Part shown: positions 1 through 13,530 of the stretch, piece after piece | Position numbering within the stretch: the first letter of the stretch is position 1 | How the letters are laid out: every line of letters begins with the position of its first letter | Source of the DNA: Megachile rotundata | Lineage: Eukaryota > Arthropoda > Insecta > Hymenoptera > Megachilidae | NCBI RefSeq assembly: GCF_050947335.1 | Contig: NC_134993.1 | Location: forward strand, 3,658,001-3,722,000 | Length of the DNA: 64,000 bases | Direction of reading: 5' to 3' | Position numbers and translations under genes: made by a program | Notes under the pieces: model-generated | The model's database searches: none | Told to the model about the DNA's origin: nothing | The model's input: the letters and a program-made list of their open reading frames with translations, nothing else

Positions 1-109
1 ATCACACAATCACGTTCACACAATCACAAACACACAGTCGCGATCACTCGATCACGATCCCACAATCACAATCACACAATCACGATCACACAATCACAAT
101 CACGCAGTC

Positions 110-165
110 ACACTATCACAATCACAATCACAATCACAATCACAATCACAATCACAATCACACAA
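110..165. repeat. Short hexamer run after GCAGTCACACTATC (7 units)
   Basis: GCAGTCACACTATC is followed by seven ATCACA words and then returns to ACACAATCACACAATC. The same flanks recur more than 15 times in the window with different hexamer counts. I counted 7 here, 5 near 2,824, 11 near 3,974 and 4,748, 8 near 5,246 and 23,412, and 10 near 40,381. It is a second, shorter family of variable hexamer runs. Confidence 0.85.
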
Positions 166-923
166 TCACACAATCACAATCCCACAATCACAATCACACA
201 ATCACAGTCACACAATCACAATCACACAATCACACAGTCACAATCCCACAATCACGATCACACAATCACGATCGCACAGTCACGATCACACGATCACGAT
301 CACACAATCACAATCACACAATCACAATCACACAATCACAATCACACAATCACCATCACACACTCACCATCACACAATCACGATCACACAATCACGATCA
401 CCCAATCACGATCACACTATCACGATCACACAATCACAGTCACACAATCACAATCACACAATCACAATCACAATCACGTTCACACAGTCACGATCACACG
501 ATCACGATAACACGATCACGATCACGCAATCACGATCACACAATCACGATCACACAATCGCTATCACACAATCGCTATCACACAATCACAATCACACAAT
601 CACGATCACACAATCACGATCACACAATCACGATCACACAATCACGATCACACAATCACGATCACACAAACACGATCACACAATCACGATCACACAATCA
701 CAGTCACGCAATCACGATCACACAATCACGATCACACAACCACGATCACACAATCGCTATCACACAATCGCTATCACACAATCACGATCACACAATCACA
801 ATCACAATATCACAATCACACAGTCACACAATCACAATCACAATCACAATCACAATCACAATCACAATCACAATCACAATCACAATCACAATCACGATCA
901 CAGAATCACAATCACACAGTCAC

Positions 924-1270
924 ACAATCACAATCACAATCACAATCGCAATCACAATCACAATCACAATCACAATCACAATCACAATCACAATCACAAT
1001 CACAATCACAATCACAATCACAATCACAATCACAATCACAATCACAATCACAATCACAATCACAATCACAATCACAATCACAATCACAATCACAATCACA
1101 ATCACAATCACAATCACAATCACAATCACAATCACAATCACAATCACAATCACAATCACAATCACAATCACAATCACAATCACAATCACAATCACAATCA
1201 CAATCACAATCACAATCACAATCACAATCACAATCACAATCACAATCACAATCACAATCACAATCACACA
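924..1270. repeat. Pure hexamer array, family H, copy 1 (longest)
   Basis: Uninterrupted ATCACA words apart from one ATCGCA at 946-950. From the G at 948 to the CACACA that ends the run at 1,265 is 317 bp, i.e. 52 hexamers plus a fixed 5-bp remainder. The left flank is CACAGAATCACAATCACAC; the right flank is CACAATCACATCACACAATC. On the - strand the three frames of this run read Cys-Asp, Val-Ile and stop, which explains the two low-complexity open frames there. Confidence 0.95.
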
Positions 1271-1283
1271 ATCACATCACACA

Positions 1284-1440
1284 ATCAGGATCACACAATC
1301 ACGATCACACAATCACGATCACACAATCACGATCACACAATCACGATCACACAATCACGATCACACAATCACGATCACACAATCACGATCACACAATCAC
1401 GATCACACAAACACGATCACACAATCACGACCACACAATC
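1284..1440. repeat. CACACAATCACGAT 14-mer run
   Basis: About ten consecutive copies of the CpG-bearing 14-mer follow the hexamer array, starting with one GGATC variant (AATCAGGATC at 1,284). A single CACAAACACGATC variant lies near 1,405. The same run with the same variants is in HOR-A copy 2 at about 6,400-6,550. Confidence 0.9.
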
Positions 1441-1789
1441 ACAGTCACACAATCACAATCACACACTCCCAATCACACAATCACGATCACGCAATCACGA
1501 TCACGCAATCACGATCACGCAATCACGATCACACAATCACGATCACACAATCACGATCACACAATCACGATCACACGATCACGATCACACAATCACAATC
1601 ACACAATCGTTATCACACAATCACGATCACACAATCACCATCCCACAATCACCATCACACAATCACCATCACACAATCACCATCACACAATCACGATCAC
1701 ACAATCACGATCACACAATCACGATCACACAATCACAATCACGCAATCACAATCACACAATCACAATCACACAATCACAATCATACAAT

Positions 1790-3540
1790 CACAATCACAC
1801 AATCACAATCTCACAATCACAATCACACAATCACAATCACACAATCACAATCACACAATCACAATCACACAATCACAATCACACAATCACAATCCCACAA
1901 TCACAATCCCACAATCACAATCCCACAATCACAATCCTACAATCACACAATCACACAGTCACAATCTCACAATCACGATCACACAATCACAATCACACAA
2001 TCACAATCACACAATCACACTGTCACCATCACACAATCACGATCACACAATCACGATCACACAGTCACGATCACACAATCACACAGTCACAATCCCACAA
2101 TCACGATCACACAATCACGATCGCACAGTCACGATCACACGATCACGATCACACAATCACAATCACACAATCACAATCACACAATCACAATCACACAATC
2201 ACGATCACACAATCACCATCACACAATCACACAGTCACAATCCCACAATCACGATAACACAATCACGATCGCACAGTCACGATCACACGATCACGATCAC
2301 ACAATCACAGTCACACAATCACAATCACACAATCACAATCACAATCACGATCACACAGTCACGATCACACGATCACGATCACACGATCACGATCACACAA
2401 TCACGATCACACAATCACGATCACACAATCGCTATCACACAATCGCTATCACACAATCACAATCACACAATCACGATCACACAATCACCATCACACAATC
2501 ACCATCACACAATCACGATCACACAATCACGATCACACAATCACGATCAGACTATCACGATCACACAATCACAGTCACACAATCACAATCACACAATCGC
2601 AATCACAATCACGATCACACAATCACAATTACACAAACACGATCACACTATCACGATCACACAATCACGATCACACAATCACTATCACACAATCACACAA
2701 TCACGCAATCACAATCACACAATCACACAGTCACAATCCCACAATCAGGATCACACAATCACAATCCCACAATCACAATCACACAATCACGATCACACAA
2801 TCACAATCACGCAGTCACACTATCACAATCACAATCACAATCACAATCACAATCACACAATCACACAATCACAATCCCACAATCACAATCACACAATCAC
2901 AGTCACACAATCACAATCATACAATCACACAGTCACAATCCCACAATCACGATCACACAATCACGATCGCACAGTCACGATCACACAATCACACAGTCAC
3001 AATCCCACAATCACGATCACACAATCACGATCGCACAGTCACGATCACACGATCACGATCACACAATCACAATCACACAATCACAATCACACAATCACAA
3101 TCACACAATCACGATCACACAATCACCATCACACAATCACACAGTCACAATCCCACAATCACGATAACACAATCACGATCGCACAGTCACGATCACACAA
3201 TCACAGTCACACAATCACAATCACACAATCACAATCACAATCACGATCACACAGTCACGATCACACGATCACGATCACACGATCACGATCACACAATCAC
3301 GATCACACAATCACGATCACACAATCACCATCACACAATCGCTATCACACAATCGCTATCACACAATCACAATCACACAATCACGATCACACAATCACCA
3401 TCACACAATCACCATCACACAATCACGATCACACAATGACGATCACACAATCACGATCAGACTATCACGATCACACAATCACAGTCACACAATCACAATC
3501 ACACAATCACAATCACAATCACGATCACACAATCACAATC
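1790..3540. repeat. HOR-A segment that reappears at 17.04-18.79 kb
   Basis: Marker CACACTGTCACCATC (TGT at 2,021) and marker ACAATGACGATCACAC (ATG at 3,436) recur at 17,266 and 18,681. Both have an offset of 15,245, so the block between them is collinear and of the same length. It includes the CAATCCCAC cluster near 1,890-1,940 and the ATCGCTATC pairs. Confidence 0.8.
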
Positions 3541-3929
3541 CCACAATCACACAATCACACAGTCACAATCCCACAATCAAGATCACACCATCACGATCAC
3601 ACAATCCCAATCACACAATCCCAATCACACAATCACAATCACACAATCACACTGTCACAATCCCACAATCACGATCACACAATCACGATCACACAGTCAC
3701 GATCACACAATCACACAGTCACAATCCCACAATCACGATCACACAATCACGATCGCACAGTCACGATCACACGATCACGATCACACAATCACAATCACAC
3801 AATCACAATCACACAATCACAATCACACAATCACGATCACACAATCACCATCACACAATCACACAGTCACAATCCCACAATCACGATAACACAATCACGA
3901 TCGCACAGTCACGATCACACGATCACGAT

Positions 3930-5129
3930 CACACAATCACGATCACACAATCACGATCACGCAGTCACACTATCACAATCACAATCACAATCACAATCAC
4001 AATCACAATCACAATCACAATCACAATCACAATCACAATCACACAATCACACAATCACACAATCACAATCACACAATCACAATCACACAATCACCATCAC
4101 ACAATCACGATCACACAATCACGATCACACAATCACGATCATACAATCACGATCACACTATCACGATCACACAATCACGGTCACACAATCACGGTCACAC
4201 AATCACGGTCACACAATCACGATCACACAATCACGATCACACAATCACGATCACACAATCACTATCACAAAATCACAATCACACAGTCACACAATCACAA
4301 TCACAATCAGACAATCACAAACACACAATCACGATCACACAATCACGATCACACAATCACAAACACACAGTCGCGATCACACGATCACGATCACACGATC
4401 ACGATCACACAATCACAATCACACAATCAAGGTCACACAATGACGATCACACCATCACCATCACACAATCACGACCACACAATCACGATCACACAATCAC
4501 GGTCACACAATCACAATCACAATCACAATCACAATCACAATCACAATCACAATCACAATCACAATCACAATCACGATCACACAATCACGATCACACAATC
4601 ACGATCACACAATCACGATCACACAATCACGATCACACAATCACGATCACACAATCACGATCACACAATCACGATCACACAATCACGATCACACAATCAC
4701 GATCACACAATCACGATCACACAATCACGATCACGCAGTCACACTATCACAATCACAATCACAATCACAATCACAATCACAATCACAATCACAATCACAA
4801 TCACAATCACAATCACACAATCACACAATCACACAATCACAATCACACAATCACAATCACACAATCACAGTCACACAATCACAATCACACAATCACACAG
4901 TCACAATCCCACAATCACGATCACACAATCACGATCGCACAGTCACGATCACACGATCACGATCACACAATCGCAATCACACAATCACAAACACACAGTC
5001 GCGATCACACGATCACGATCACACGATCACGATCACACAATGACAATCACACAATCAAGGTCACACAATGACGATCACACCATCACCATCACACAATCAC
5101 GACCACACAATCACGATCACACAATCACG
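3930..5129. repeat. HOR-A copy 1 tail with three hexamer runs
   Basis: This part of copy 1 has no counterpart after copy 2. It contains hexamer runs at about 3,974-4,040 (11 units after ACACTATC), 4,511-4,572, and 4,748-4,814 (11 units). It also has a run of CpG 14-mers at about 4,575-4,730 and TCAAGGTCACACAATGACG landmarks at 4,427 and about 5,054. No gene or unique DNA is visible. Confidence 0.8.
4427..4445 (+). other. GG-containing landmark TCAAGGTCACACAATGACG (first of ~70)
   Basis: This is the only common element in the array with a GG step. It recurs roughly 70 times by eye, e.g. at 11,439, 11,467 (28 bp later), 17,007, 22,346, 43,198 and throughout 50-64 kb. It is absent from about 5,070 to 11,430 and from 37,611 to about 43,190. 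The ATGA inside it makes one frame stop while another gains an ATG, so apparent open frames end and start on it. TCAAGGTCA equals the extended half-site known for NR5A and ERR nuclear receptors; binding here is untested. Confidence 0.7.
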
Positions 5130-6071
5130 ATCACACAATCACGTTCACACAATCACAAACACACAGTCGCGATCACTCGATCACGATCCCACAATCACAA
5201 TCACACAATCACGATCACACAATCACAATCACGCAGTCACACTATCACAATCACAATCACAATCACAATCACAATCACAATCACAATCACAATCACACAA
5301 TCACACAATCACAATCCCACAATCACAATCACACAATCACAGTCACACAATCACAATCACACAATCACACAGTCACAATCCCACAATCACGATCACACAA
5401 TCACGATCGCACAGTCACGATCACACGATCACGATCACACAATCACAATCACACAATCACAATCACACAATCACAATCACACAATCACCATCACACACTC
5501 ACCATCACACAATCACGATCACACAATCACGATCACCCAATCACGATCACACTATCACGATCACACAATCACAGTCACACAATCACAATCACACAATCAC
5601 AATCACAATCACGATCACACAGTCACGATCACACGATCACGATAACACGATCACGATCACGCAATCACGATCACACAATCACGATCACACAATCGCTATC
5701 ACACAATCGCTATCACACAATCACAATCACACAATCACGATCACACAATCACGATCACACAATCACGATCACACAATCACGATCACACAATCACGATCAC
5801 ACAAACACGATCACACAATCACGATCACACAATCACAGTCACGCAATCACGATCACACAATCACGATCACACAACCACGATCACACAATCGCTATCACAC
5901 AATCGCTATCACACAATCACGATCACACAATCACAATCACAATATCACAATCACACAGTCACACAATCACAATCACAATCACAATCACAATCACAATCAC
6001 AATCACAATCACAATCACAATCACAATCACAATCACAATCACGATCACAGAATCACAATCACACAGTCACA

Positions 6072-6387
6072 CAATCACAATCACAATCACAATCGCAATC
6101 ACAATCACAATCACAATCACAATCACAATCACAATCACAATCACAATCACAATCACAATCACAATCACAATCACAATCACAATCACAATCACAATCACAA
6201 TCACAATCACAATCACAATCACAATCACAATCACAATCACAATCACAATCACAATCACAATCACAATCACAATCACAATCACAATCACAATCACAATCAC
6301 AATCACAATCACAATCACAATCACAATCACAATCACAATCACAATCACAATCACAATCACAATCACAATCACAATCACAATCACACA
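6072..6387. repeat. Pure hexamer array, family H, copy 2
   Basis: Same flanks as copy 1. From the G of ATCGCA (6,095) to the terminating CACACA (6,382) is 287 bp, i.e. 47 hexamers plus the fixed 5 bp. It is exactly five hexamers shorter than copy 1, matching the change in alignment offset across it (5,147 to 5,117). Confidence 0.95.
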
Positions 6388-8130
6388 ATCACATCACACA
6401 ATCAGGATCACACAATCACGATCACACAATCACGATCACACAATCACGATCACACAATCACGATCACACAATCACGATCACACAATCACGATCACACAAT
6501 CACGATCACACAATCACGATCACACAAACACGATCACACAATCACGACCACACAATCACAGTCACACAATCACAATCACACACTCCCAATCACACAATCA
6601 CGATCACGCAATCACGATCACGCAATCACGATCACGCAATCACGATCACACAATCACGATCACACAATCACGATCACACAATCACGATCACACGATCACG
6701 ATCACACAATCACAATCACACAATCGTTATCACACAATCACGATCACACAATCACCATCCCACAATCACCATCACACAATCACCATCACACAATCACCAT
6801 CACACAATCACGATCACACAATCACGATCACACAATCACGATCACACAATCACAATCACGCAATCACAATCACACAATCACAATCACACAATCACAATCA
6901 TACAATCACAATCACACAATCACAATCTCACAATCACAATCACACAATCACAATCACACAATCACAATCACACAATCACAATCACACAATCACAATCACA
7001 CAATCACAATCCCACAATCACAATCCCACAATCACAATCCCACAATCACAATCCTACAATCACACAATCACACAGTCACAATCTCACAATCACGATCACA
7101 CAATCACAATCACACAATCACAATCACACAATCACACTGTCACCATCACACAATCACGATCACACAATCACGATCACACAGTCACGATCACACAATCACA
7201 CAGTCACAATCCCACAATCACGATCACACAATCACGATCGCACAGTCACGATCACACGATCACGATCACACAATCACAATCACACAATCACAATCACACA
7301 ATCACAATCACACAATCACGATCACACAATCACCATCACACAATCACACAGTCACAATCCCACAATCACGATAACACAATCACGATCGCACAGTCACGAT
7401 CACACGATCACGATCACACAATCACAGTCACACAATCACAATCACACAATCACAATCACAATCACGATCACACAGTCACGATCACACGATCACGATCACA
7501 CGATCACGATCACACAATCACGATCACACAATCACGATCACACAATCGCTATCACACAATCGCTATCACACAATCGCTATCACACAATCACAATCACACA
7601 ATCACGATCACACAATCACCATCACACAATCACCATCACACAATCACGATCACACAATCACGATCACACAATCACGATCAGACTATCACGATCACACAAT
7701 CACAGTCACACAATCACAATCACACAATCACAATCACAATCACGATCACACAATCACAATTACACAAACACGATCACACTATCACGATCACACAATCACG
7801 ATCACACAATCACTATCACACAATCACACAATCACGCAATCACAATCACACAATCACACAGTCACAATCCCACAATCAGGATCACACAATCACAATCCCA
7901 CAATCACAATCACACAATCACGATCACACAATCACAATCACGCAGTCACACTATCACAATCACAATCACAATCACAATCACAATCACACAATCACACAAT
8001 CACAATCCCACAATCACAATCACACAATCACAGTCACACAATCACAATCATACAATCACACAGTCACAATCCCACAATCACGATCACACAATCACGATCG
8101 CACAGTCACGATCACACAATCACACAGTCA

Positions 8131-8852
8131 CAATCCCACAATCACGATCACACAATCACGATCGCACAGTCACGATCACACGATCACGATCACACAATCA
8201 CAATCACACAATCACAATCACACAATCACAATCACACAATCACGATCACACAATCACCATCACACAATCACACAGTCACAATCCCACAATCACGATAACA
8301 CAATCACGATCGCACAGTCACGATCACACAATCACAGTCACACAATCACAATCACACAATCACAATCACAATCACGATCACACAGTCACGATCACACGAT
8401 CACGATCACACGATCACGATCACACAATCACGATCACACAATCACGATCACACAATCACCATCACACAATCGCTATCACACAATCGCTATCACACAATCA
8501 CAATCACACAATCACGATCACACAATCACCATCACACAATCACCATCACACAATCACGATCACACAATGACGATCACACAATCACGATCAGACTATCACG
8601 ATCACACAATCACAGTCACACAATCACAATCACACAATCACAATCACAATCACGATCACACAATCACAATCCCACAATCACACAATCACACAGTCACAAT
8701 CCCACAATCAAGATCACACCATCACGATCACACAATCCCAATCACACAATCCCAATCACACAATCACAATCACACAATCACACTGTCACAATCCCACAAT
8801 CACGATCACACAATCACGATCACACAGTCACGATCACACAATCACACAGTCA
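8131..8852. repeat. Nested ~0.73 kb tandem duplication, copy a
   Basis: The string starting CAATCCCACAATCACGATC at 8,131 recurs at 8,853 (offset 722). The string ATCACAGTCACACAATC at 8,331 recurs at 9,067 (offset 736, one extra 14-mer). It ends in a branch found only here, with AATCAAGATCACACCATC near 8,707 and two AATCCCAATC motifs. Confidence 0.8.
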
Positions 8853-9400
8853 CAATCCCACAATCACGATCACACAATCACGATCGCACAGTCACGATCA
8901 CACGATCACGATCACACAATCACAATCACACAATCACAATCACACAATCACAATCACACAATCACGATCACACAATCACCATCACACAATCACACAGTCA
9001 CAATCCCACAATCACGATAACACAATCACGATCGCACAGTCACGATCACACGATCACGATCACACAATCACAGTCACACAATCACAATCACACAATCACA
9101 ATCACAATCACGATCACACAGTCACGATCACACGATCACGATCACACGATCACGATCACACAATCACGATCACACAATCACGATCACACAATCACCATCA
9201 CACAATCGCTATCACACAATCGCTATCACACAATCACAATCACACAATCACGATCACACAATCACCATCACACAATCACCATCACACAATCACGATCACA
9301 CAATGACGATCACACAATCACGATCAGACTATCACGATCACACAATCACAGTCACACAATCACAATCACACAATCACAATCACAATCACGATCACACAAT
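8853..9400. repeat. Nested ~0.73 kb tandem duplication, copy b
   Basis: Collinear with copy a up to about 9,398. There copy a has CAATCCCAC and copy b has CAATTACAC. Copy b contains an extra 14-mer (CACGATCACGATC near 9,050). ATGACGATC occurs at 8,567 and 9,303, 736 bp apart. Confidence 0.8.
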
Positions 9401-10551
9401 CACAATTACACAAACACGATCACACAATAACGATCACACAATCACGATCACACAATCACTATCACACAATCACACAATCACGCAATCACAATCACACAAT
9501 CACACAGTCACAATCCCACAATCACGATCACACAATCACAATCCCACAATCACAATCACACAATCACGATCACACAATCACAATCGCGCAGTCACACTAT
9601 CACAATCACAATCACAATCACAATCACAATCACACAATCACACAATCACAATCCCACAATCACAATCACACAATCACAGTCACACAATCACAATCACACA
9701 ATCACACAGTCACAATCCCACAATCACGATCACACAATCACGATCGCACAGTCACGATCACACGATCACGATCACACAATCACAATCACACAATCACAAT
9801 CACACAATCACAATCACACAATCACGATCACACAATCACCATCACACACTCACCATCACACAATCACGATCACACAATCACGATCACACAATCACGATCA
9901 CACTATCACGATCACACAATCACAGTCACACAATCACAATCACACAATCACAATCACAATCACGATCACACAGTCACGATCACACGATCACGATCACACG
10001 ATCACGATCACACAATCACGATCACACAATCACGATCACACAATCGCTATCACACAATCGCTATCACACAATCGCTATCACACAATCACAATCACACAAT
10101 CACGATCACACAATCACCATCACACAATCACCATCACACAATCACGATCACACAATCACGATCACACAATCACGATCAGACTATCGCGATCACACAATCA
10201 CGATCACACAATCACGATCACACAATCACGATCACACAATCACGATCACACAATCACGATCACACAATCACGATCACACAATCACGATCACACAATCACG
10301 ATCACACAAACACGATCACACAATCACGATCACACAATCACGATCACACAATCACAGTCACACAATCACGATCACACAACCACGATCAGACTATCGCGAT
10401 CACACAATCATGATCACACAATCACGATCACTCAATCACGATCACAATATCACAATCACACAGTCACACAATCACAATTACAATCACAATCACAATCACC
10501 ATCACAGAATCACAATCACACAGTCACACAATCACAATCACAATTACAATC

Positions 10552-10658
10552 GCAATCACAATCACAATCACAATCACAATCACAATCACAATCACAATCA
10601 CAATCACAATCACAATCACAATCACAATCACAATCACAATCACAATCACAATCACACA
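10552..10658. repeat. Pure hexamer array, family H, copy 3
   Basis: From the G of ATCGCA (10,552) to the terminating CACACA (10,653) is 101 bp, i.e. 16 hexamers plus 5 bp. The left flank carries the ATTACAATCGC variant shared with copies 4-7. The right flank is CACAATCACATCACACAATCAC. Confidence 0.93.
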
Positions 10659-12025
10659 ATCACATCACACAATCACGATCACACAATCACGATCACACAA
10701 TTACGATCACACAATCACGATCACACAATCACTATCACAAAATCACAATCACACAGTCACACAATCACAATCACAATCAGCCAATCACAAACACACCACC
10801 ACGATCACACAATCACGATCACACAATCACTATCACAAAATCACAATCACACAGTCACACAATCACAATCACAATCAGCCAATCACAAACACACAATCAC
10901 GATCACACAATCACGATCACACAATCACAAACACACAGTCGCGATCACTCGATCACGATCACACAATCACGATCACACAGTCACGATCACACAATCACAA
11001 TCGCACAATCACGAACACACAATCACGATCACACAATCACGATCACACAATCACGATCACACAATCACCATCACACAATCACGATCACACAATCACGATC
11101 ACACAATCACCATCACACAATCACAATCACACAATCAAGATCACACAATCAAGATCACACAATGACGATCACACAATCACGATCGCACAGTCACGATCAC
11201 ACGATCACGATCACACAATCACAGTCACACAATCACAATCACACAATCACAATCACAATCACGATCACACAATCACGTTCACACAATTACAAACACACAG
11301 TCGCGATCACACTATCACGATCACACAATCACAGTCACACAATCACAATCACACAATCACAATCACAATCACGATCACACAGTCACGAACACACAATCAC
11401 GATCATACAATCACCATCACACAATCACAATCACACAATCAAGGTCACACAATGACGATCACACAATCAAGGTCACACAATGACGATCACACAATCACCA
11501 TCACAAAACCACGACCACACAATCACGATCACACAATCACGCTCACGCAATCACGATCACACAATCACGATCACACAATCACGATCACACAATCACGATC
11601 ACACAATCACAGTCACACAATCACAAACACACAGTCGCGATCACACGATCACGATCACACGATCACGATCACACAATCACAATCACACAATCAAGGTCAC
11701 ACAATGACGATCACACCATCACCATCACACAATCACGACCACACAATCACGATCACACAATCACGATCACACAATCACGATCACACAATCACAAACACAC
11801 AGTCGCGATCACTCGATCACGATCACACAATCACGATCACACAGTCACGATCACACAATCACAATCGCACAATCACGAACACACAATCACGATCACACAA
11901 TCACGATCACACAATCACGATCACACAATCACCATCACACAATCACGATCACACAATCACGATCACACAATCACCATCACACAATCACAATCACACAATC
12001 AAGATCACACAATCAAGGTCACACA

Positions 12026-13337
12026 ATGACGATCACACAATCACGATCGCACAGTCACGATCACACGATCACGATCACACAATCACAGTCACACAATCAC
12101 AATCACACAATCACAATCACAATCACGATCACACAATCACGTTCACACAATTACAAACACACAGTCGCGATCACACTATCACGATCACACAATCACAGTC
12201 CCACAATCACAATCACACAATCACAATCACAATCACGATCGCACAGTCACGAACACACAATCACGATCACACAATCACCATCACACAATCACAATCACAC
12301 AATCAAGATCACACAATCAAGGTCACACAATGACGATCACACAATCACGATCGCACAGTCACGATCACACGATCACGATCACACAATCACAGTCACACAA
12401 TCACAATCATACAATCACAATCACACAATCACAATCTCACAATCACAATCACACAATCACAATCACACAATCACAATCACACAATCACAATCACACAATC
12501 ACAATCACACAATCACAATCCCACAATCACAATCCCACAATCACAATCCCACAATCACAATCCTACAATCACACAATCACACAGTCACAATCTCACAATC
12601 ACGATCACACAATCACAATCACACAATCACAATCACACAATCACACTGTCACCATCACACAATCACGATCACACAATCACGATCACACAGTCACGATCAC
12701 ACAATCACACAGTCACAATCCCACAATCACGATCACACAATCACGATCGCACAGTCACGATCACACGATCACGATCACACAATCACGATCACACAATCAC
12801 AAACACACAGTCGCGATCACTCGATCACGATCACACAATCACGATCACACAGTCACGATCACACAATCACAATCGCACAATCACGAACACACAATCACGA
12901 TCACACAATCACGATCACACAATCACGATCACACAATCACCATCACACAATCACGATCACACAATCACGATCACACAATCACCATCACACAATCACAATC
13001 ACACAATCAAGATCACACAATCAAGGTCACACAATGACGATCACACAATCACGATCGCACAGTCACGATCACACGATCACGATCACACAATCACAGTCAC
13101 ACAATCACAATCACACAATCACAATCACAATCACGATCACACAATCACGTTCACACAATTACAAACACACAGTCGCGATCACACTATCACGATCACACAA
13201 TCACAGTCCCACAATCACAATCACACAATCACAATCACAATCACGATCGCACAGTCACGAACACACAATCACGATCACACAATCACCATCACACAATCAC
13301 AATCACACAATCAAGATCACACAATCAAGGTCACACA
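12026..13337. repeat. 304-, 704- and 1,008-bp sub-blocks of HOR-B
   Basis: The landmark-plus-ATGACGATC motif is at 12,026, 12,330, 13,034 and 13,338, spacings of 304, 704 and 304 bp. The block at 12,026 therefore repeats at 13,034 (offset 1,008). The same spacing set is found at 15,707/16,011/16,715/17,019 and, in part, at 28,432/29,136/29,440. Confidence 0.85.
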
Positions 13338-13530
13338 ATGACGATCACACAATCACGATCGCACAGTCACGATCACACGATCACGATCACACAATCACAG
13401 TCACACAATCACAATCATACAATCACAATCACACAATCACAATCTCACAATCACAATCACACAATCACAATCACACAATCACAATCACACAATCACAATC
13501 ACACAATCACAATCACACAATCACAATCCC

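Larger units (their letters stand above)
1..5129. repeat. HOR-A, copy 1 (~5.13 kb higher-order repeat)
   Basis: Position 1 matches position 5,130 (shared string ATCACACAATCACGTTCACAC followed by AGTCGCGATCACTCGATC). The match continues in order to about 3,930. The offset moves from 5,129 to 5,147 (near 901), 5,117 (near 1,271) and 5,131 (near 3,436) because hexamer arrays and 14-mers were gained or lost. The tail, about 3,930-5,129, is not present after copy 2. It holds two 11-hexamer runs and the first two TCAAGGTCA landmarks. Whether copy 1 starts before the window is unknown. Confidence 0.85.
5130..9062. repeat. HOR-A, copy 2 (partial)
   Basis: This segment is collinear with 1-3,930. Differences seen: a hexamer array shorter by five units (6,095-6,382 against 948-1,265), and an extra 14-mer near 7,550, where ATCGCTATCACACA occurs three times rather than two. 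Homology stops where copy 1 continues into CACGATCACGCAGTC and this copy continues into CACAGTCACAC, at about 9,062. Confidence 0.85.
9303..13530. repeat. HOR-B, copy 1
   Basis: This block recurs, collinear by markers, at 19,325 (offset 10,022 rising to 10,030) and 31,502. Its distal part is also duplicated at 13.53-17.02 kb. It contains one NruI-type TCGCGATC-rich stretch, family H hexamer copy 3 and, from about 11,160, the 304/704-bp sub-blocks with the TCAAGGTCA landmark. One visible difference from the 19.3 kb copy is AATCGCGCAG near 9,583 against AATCACGCAG. Confidence 0.8.

Noticed and set aside
912..1271. - strand open frames of alternating Cys-Asp or Val-Ile
   Set aside because: Direct translation of a pure hexamer array; no other sign of a gene.
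4436..4446. ATGA overlaps between consecutive open frames, as in translationally coupled bacterial genes
   Set aside because: They come from one variant, ACAATGACG, that creates TGA in one frame and ATG in another. It recurs with the landmark and has no ribosome binding site.
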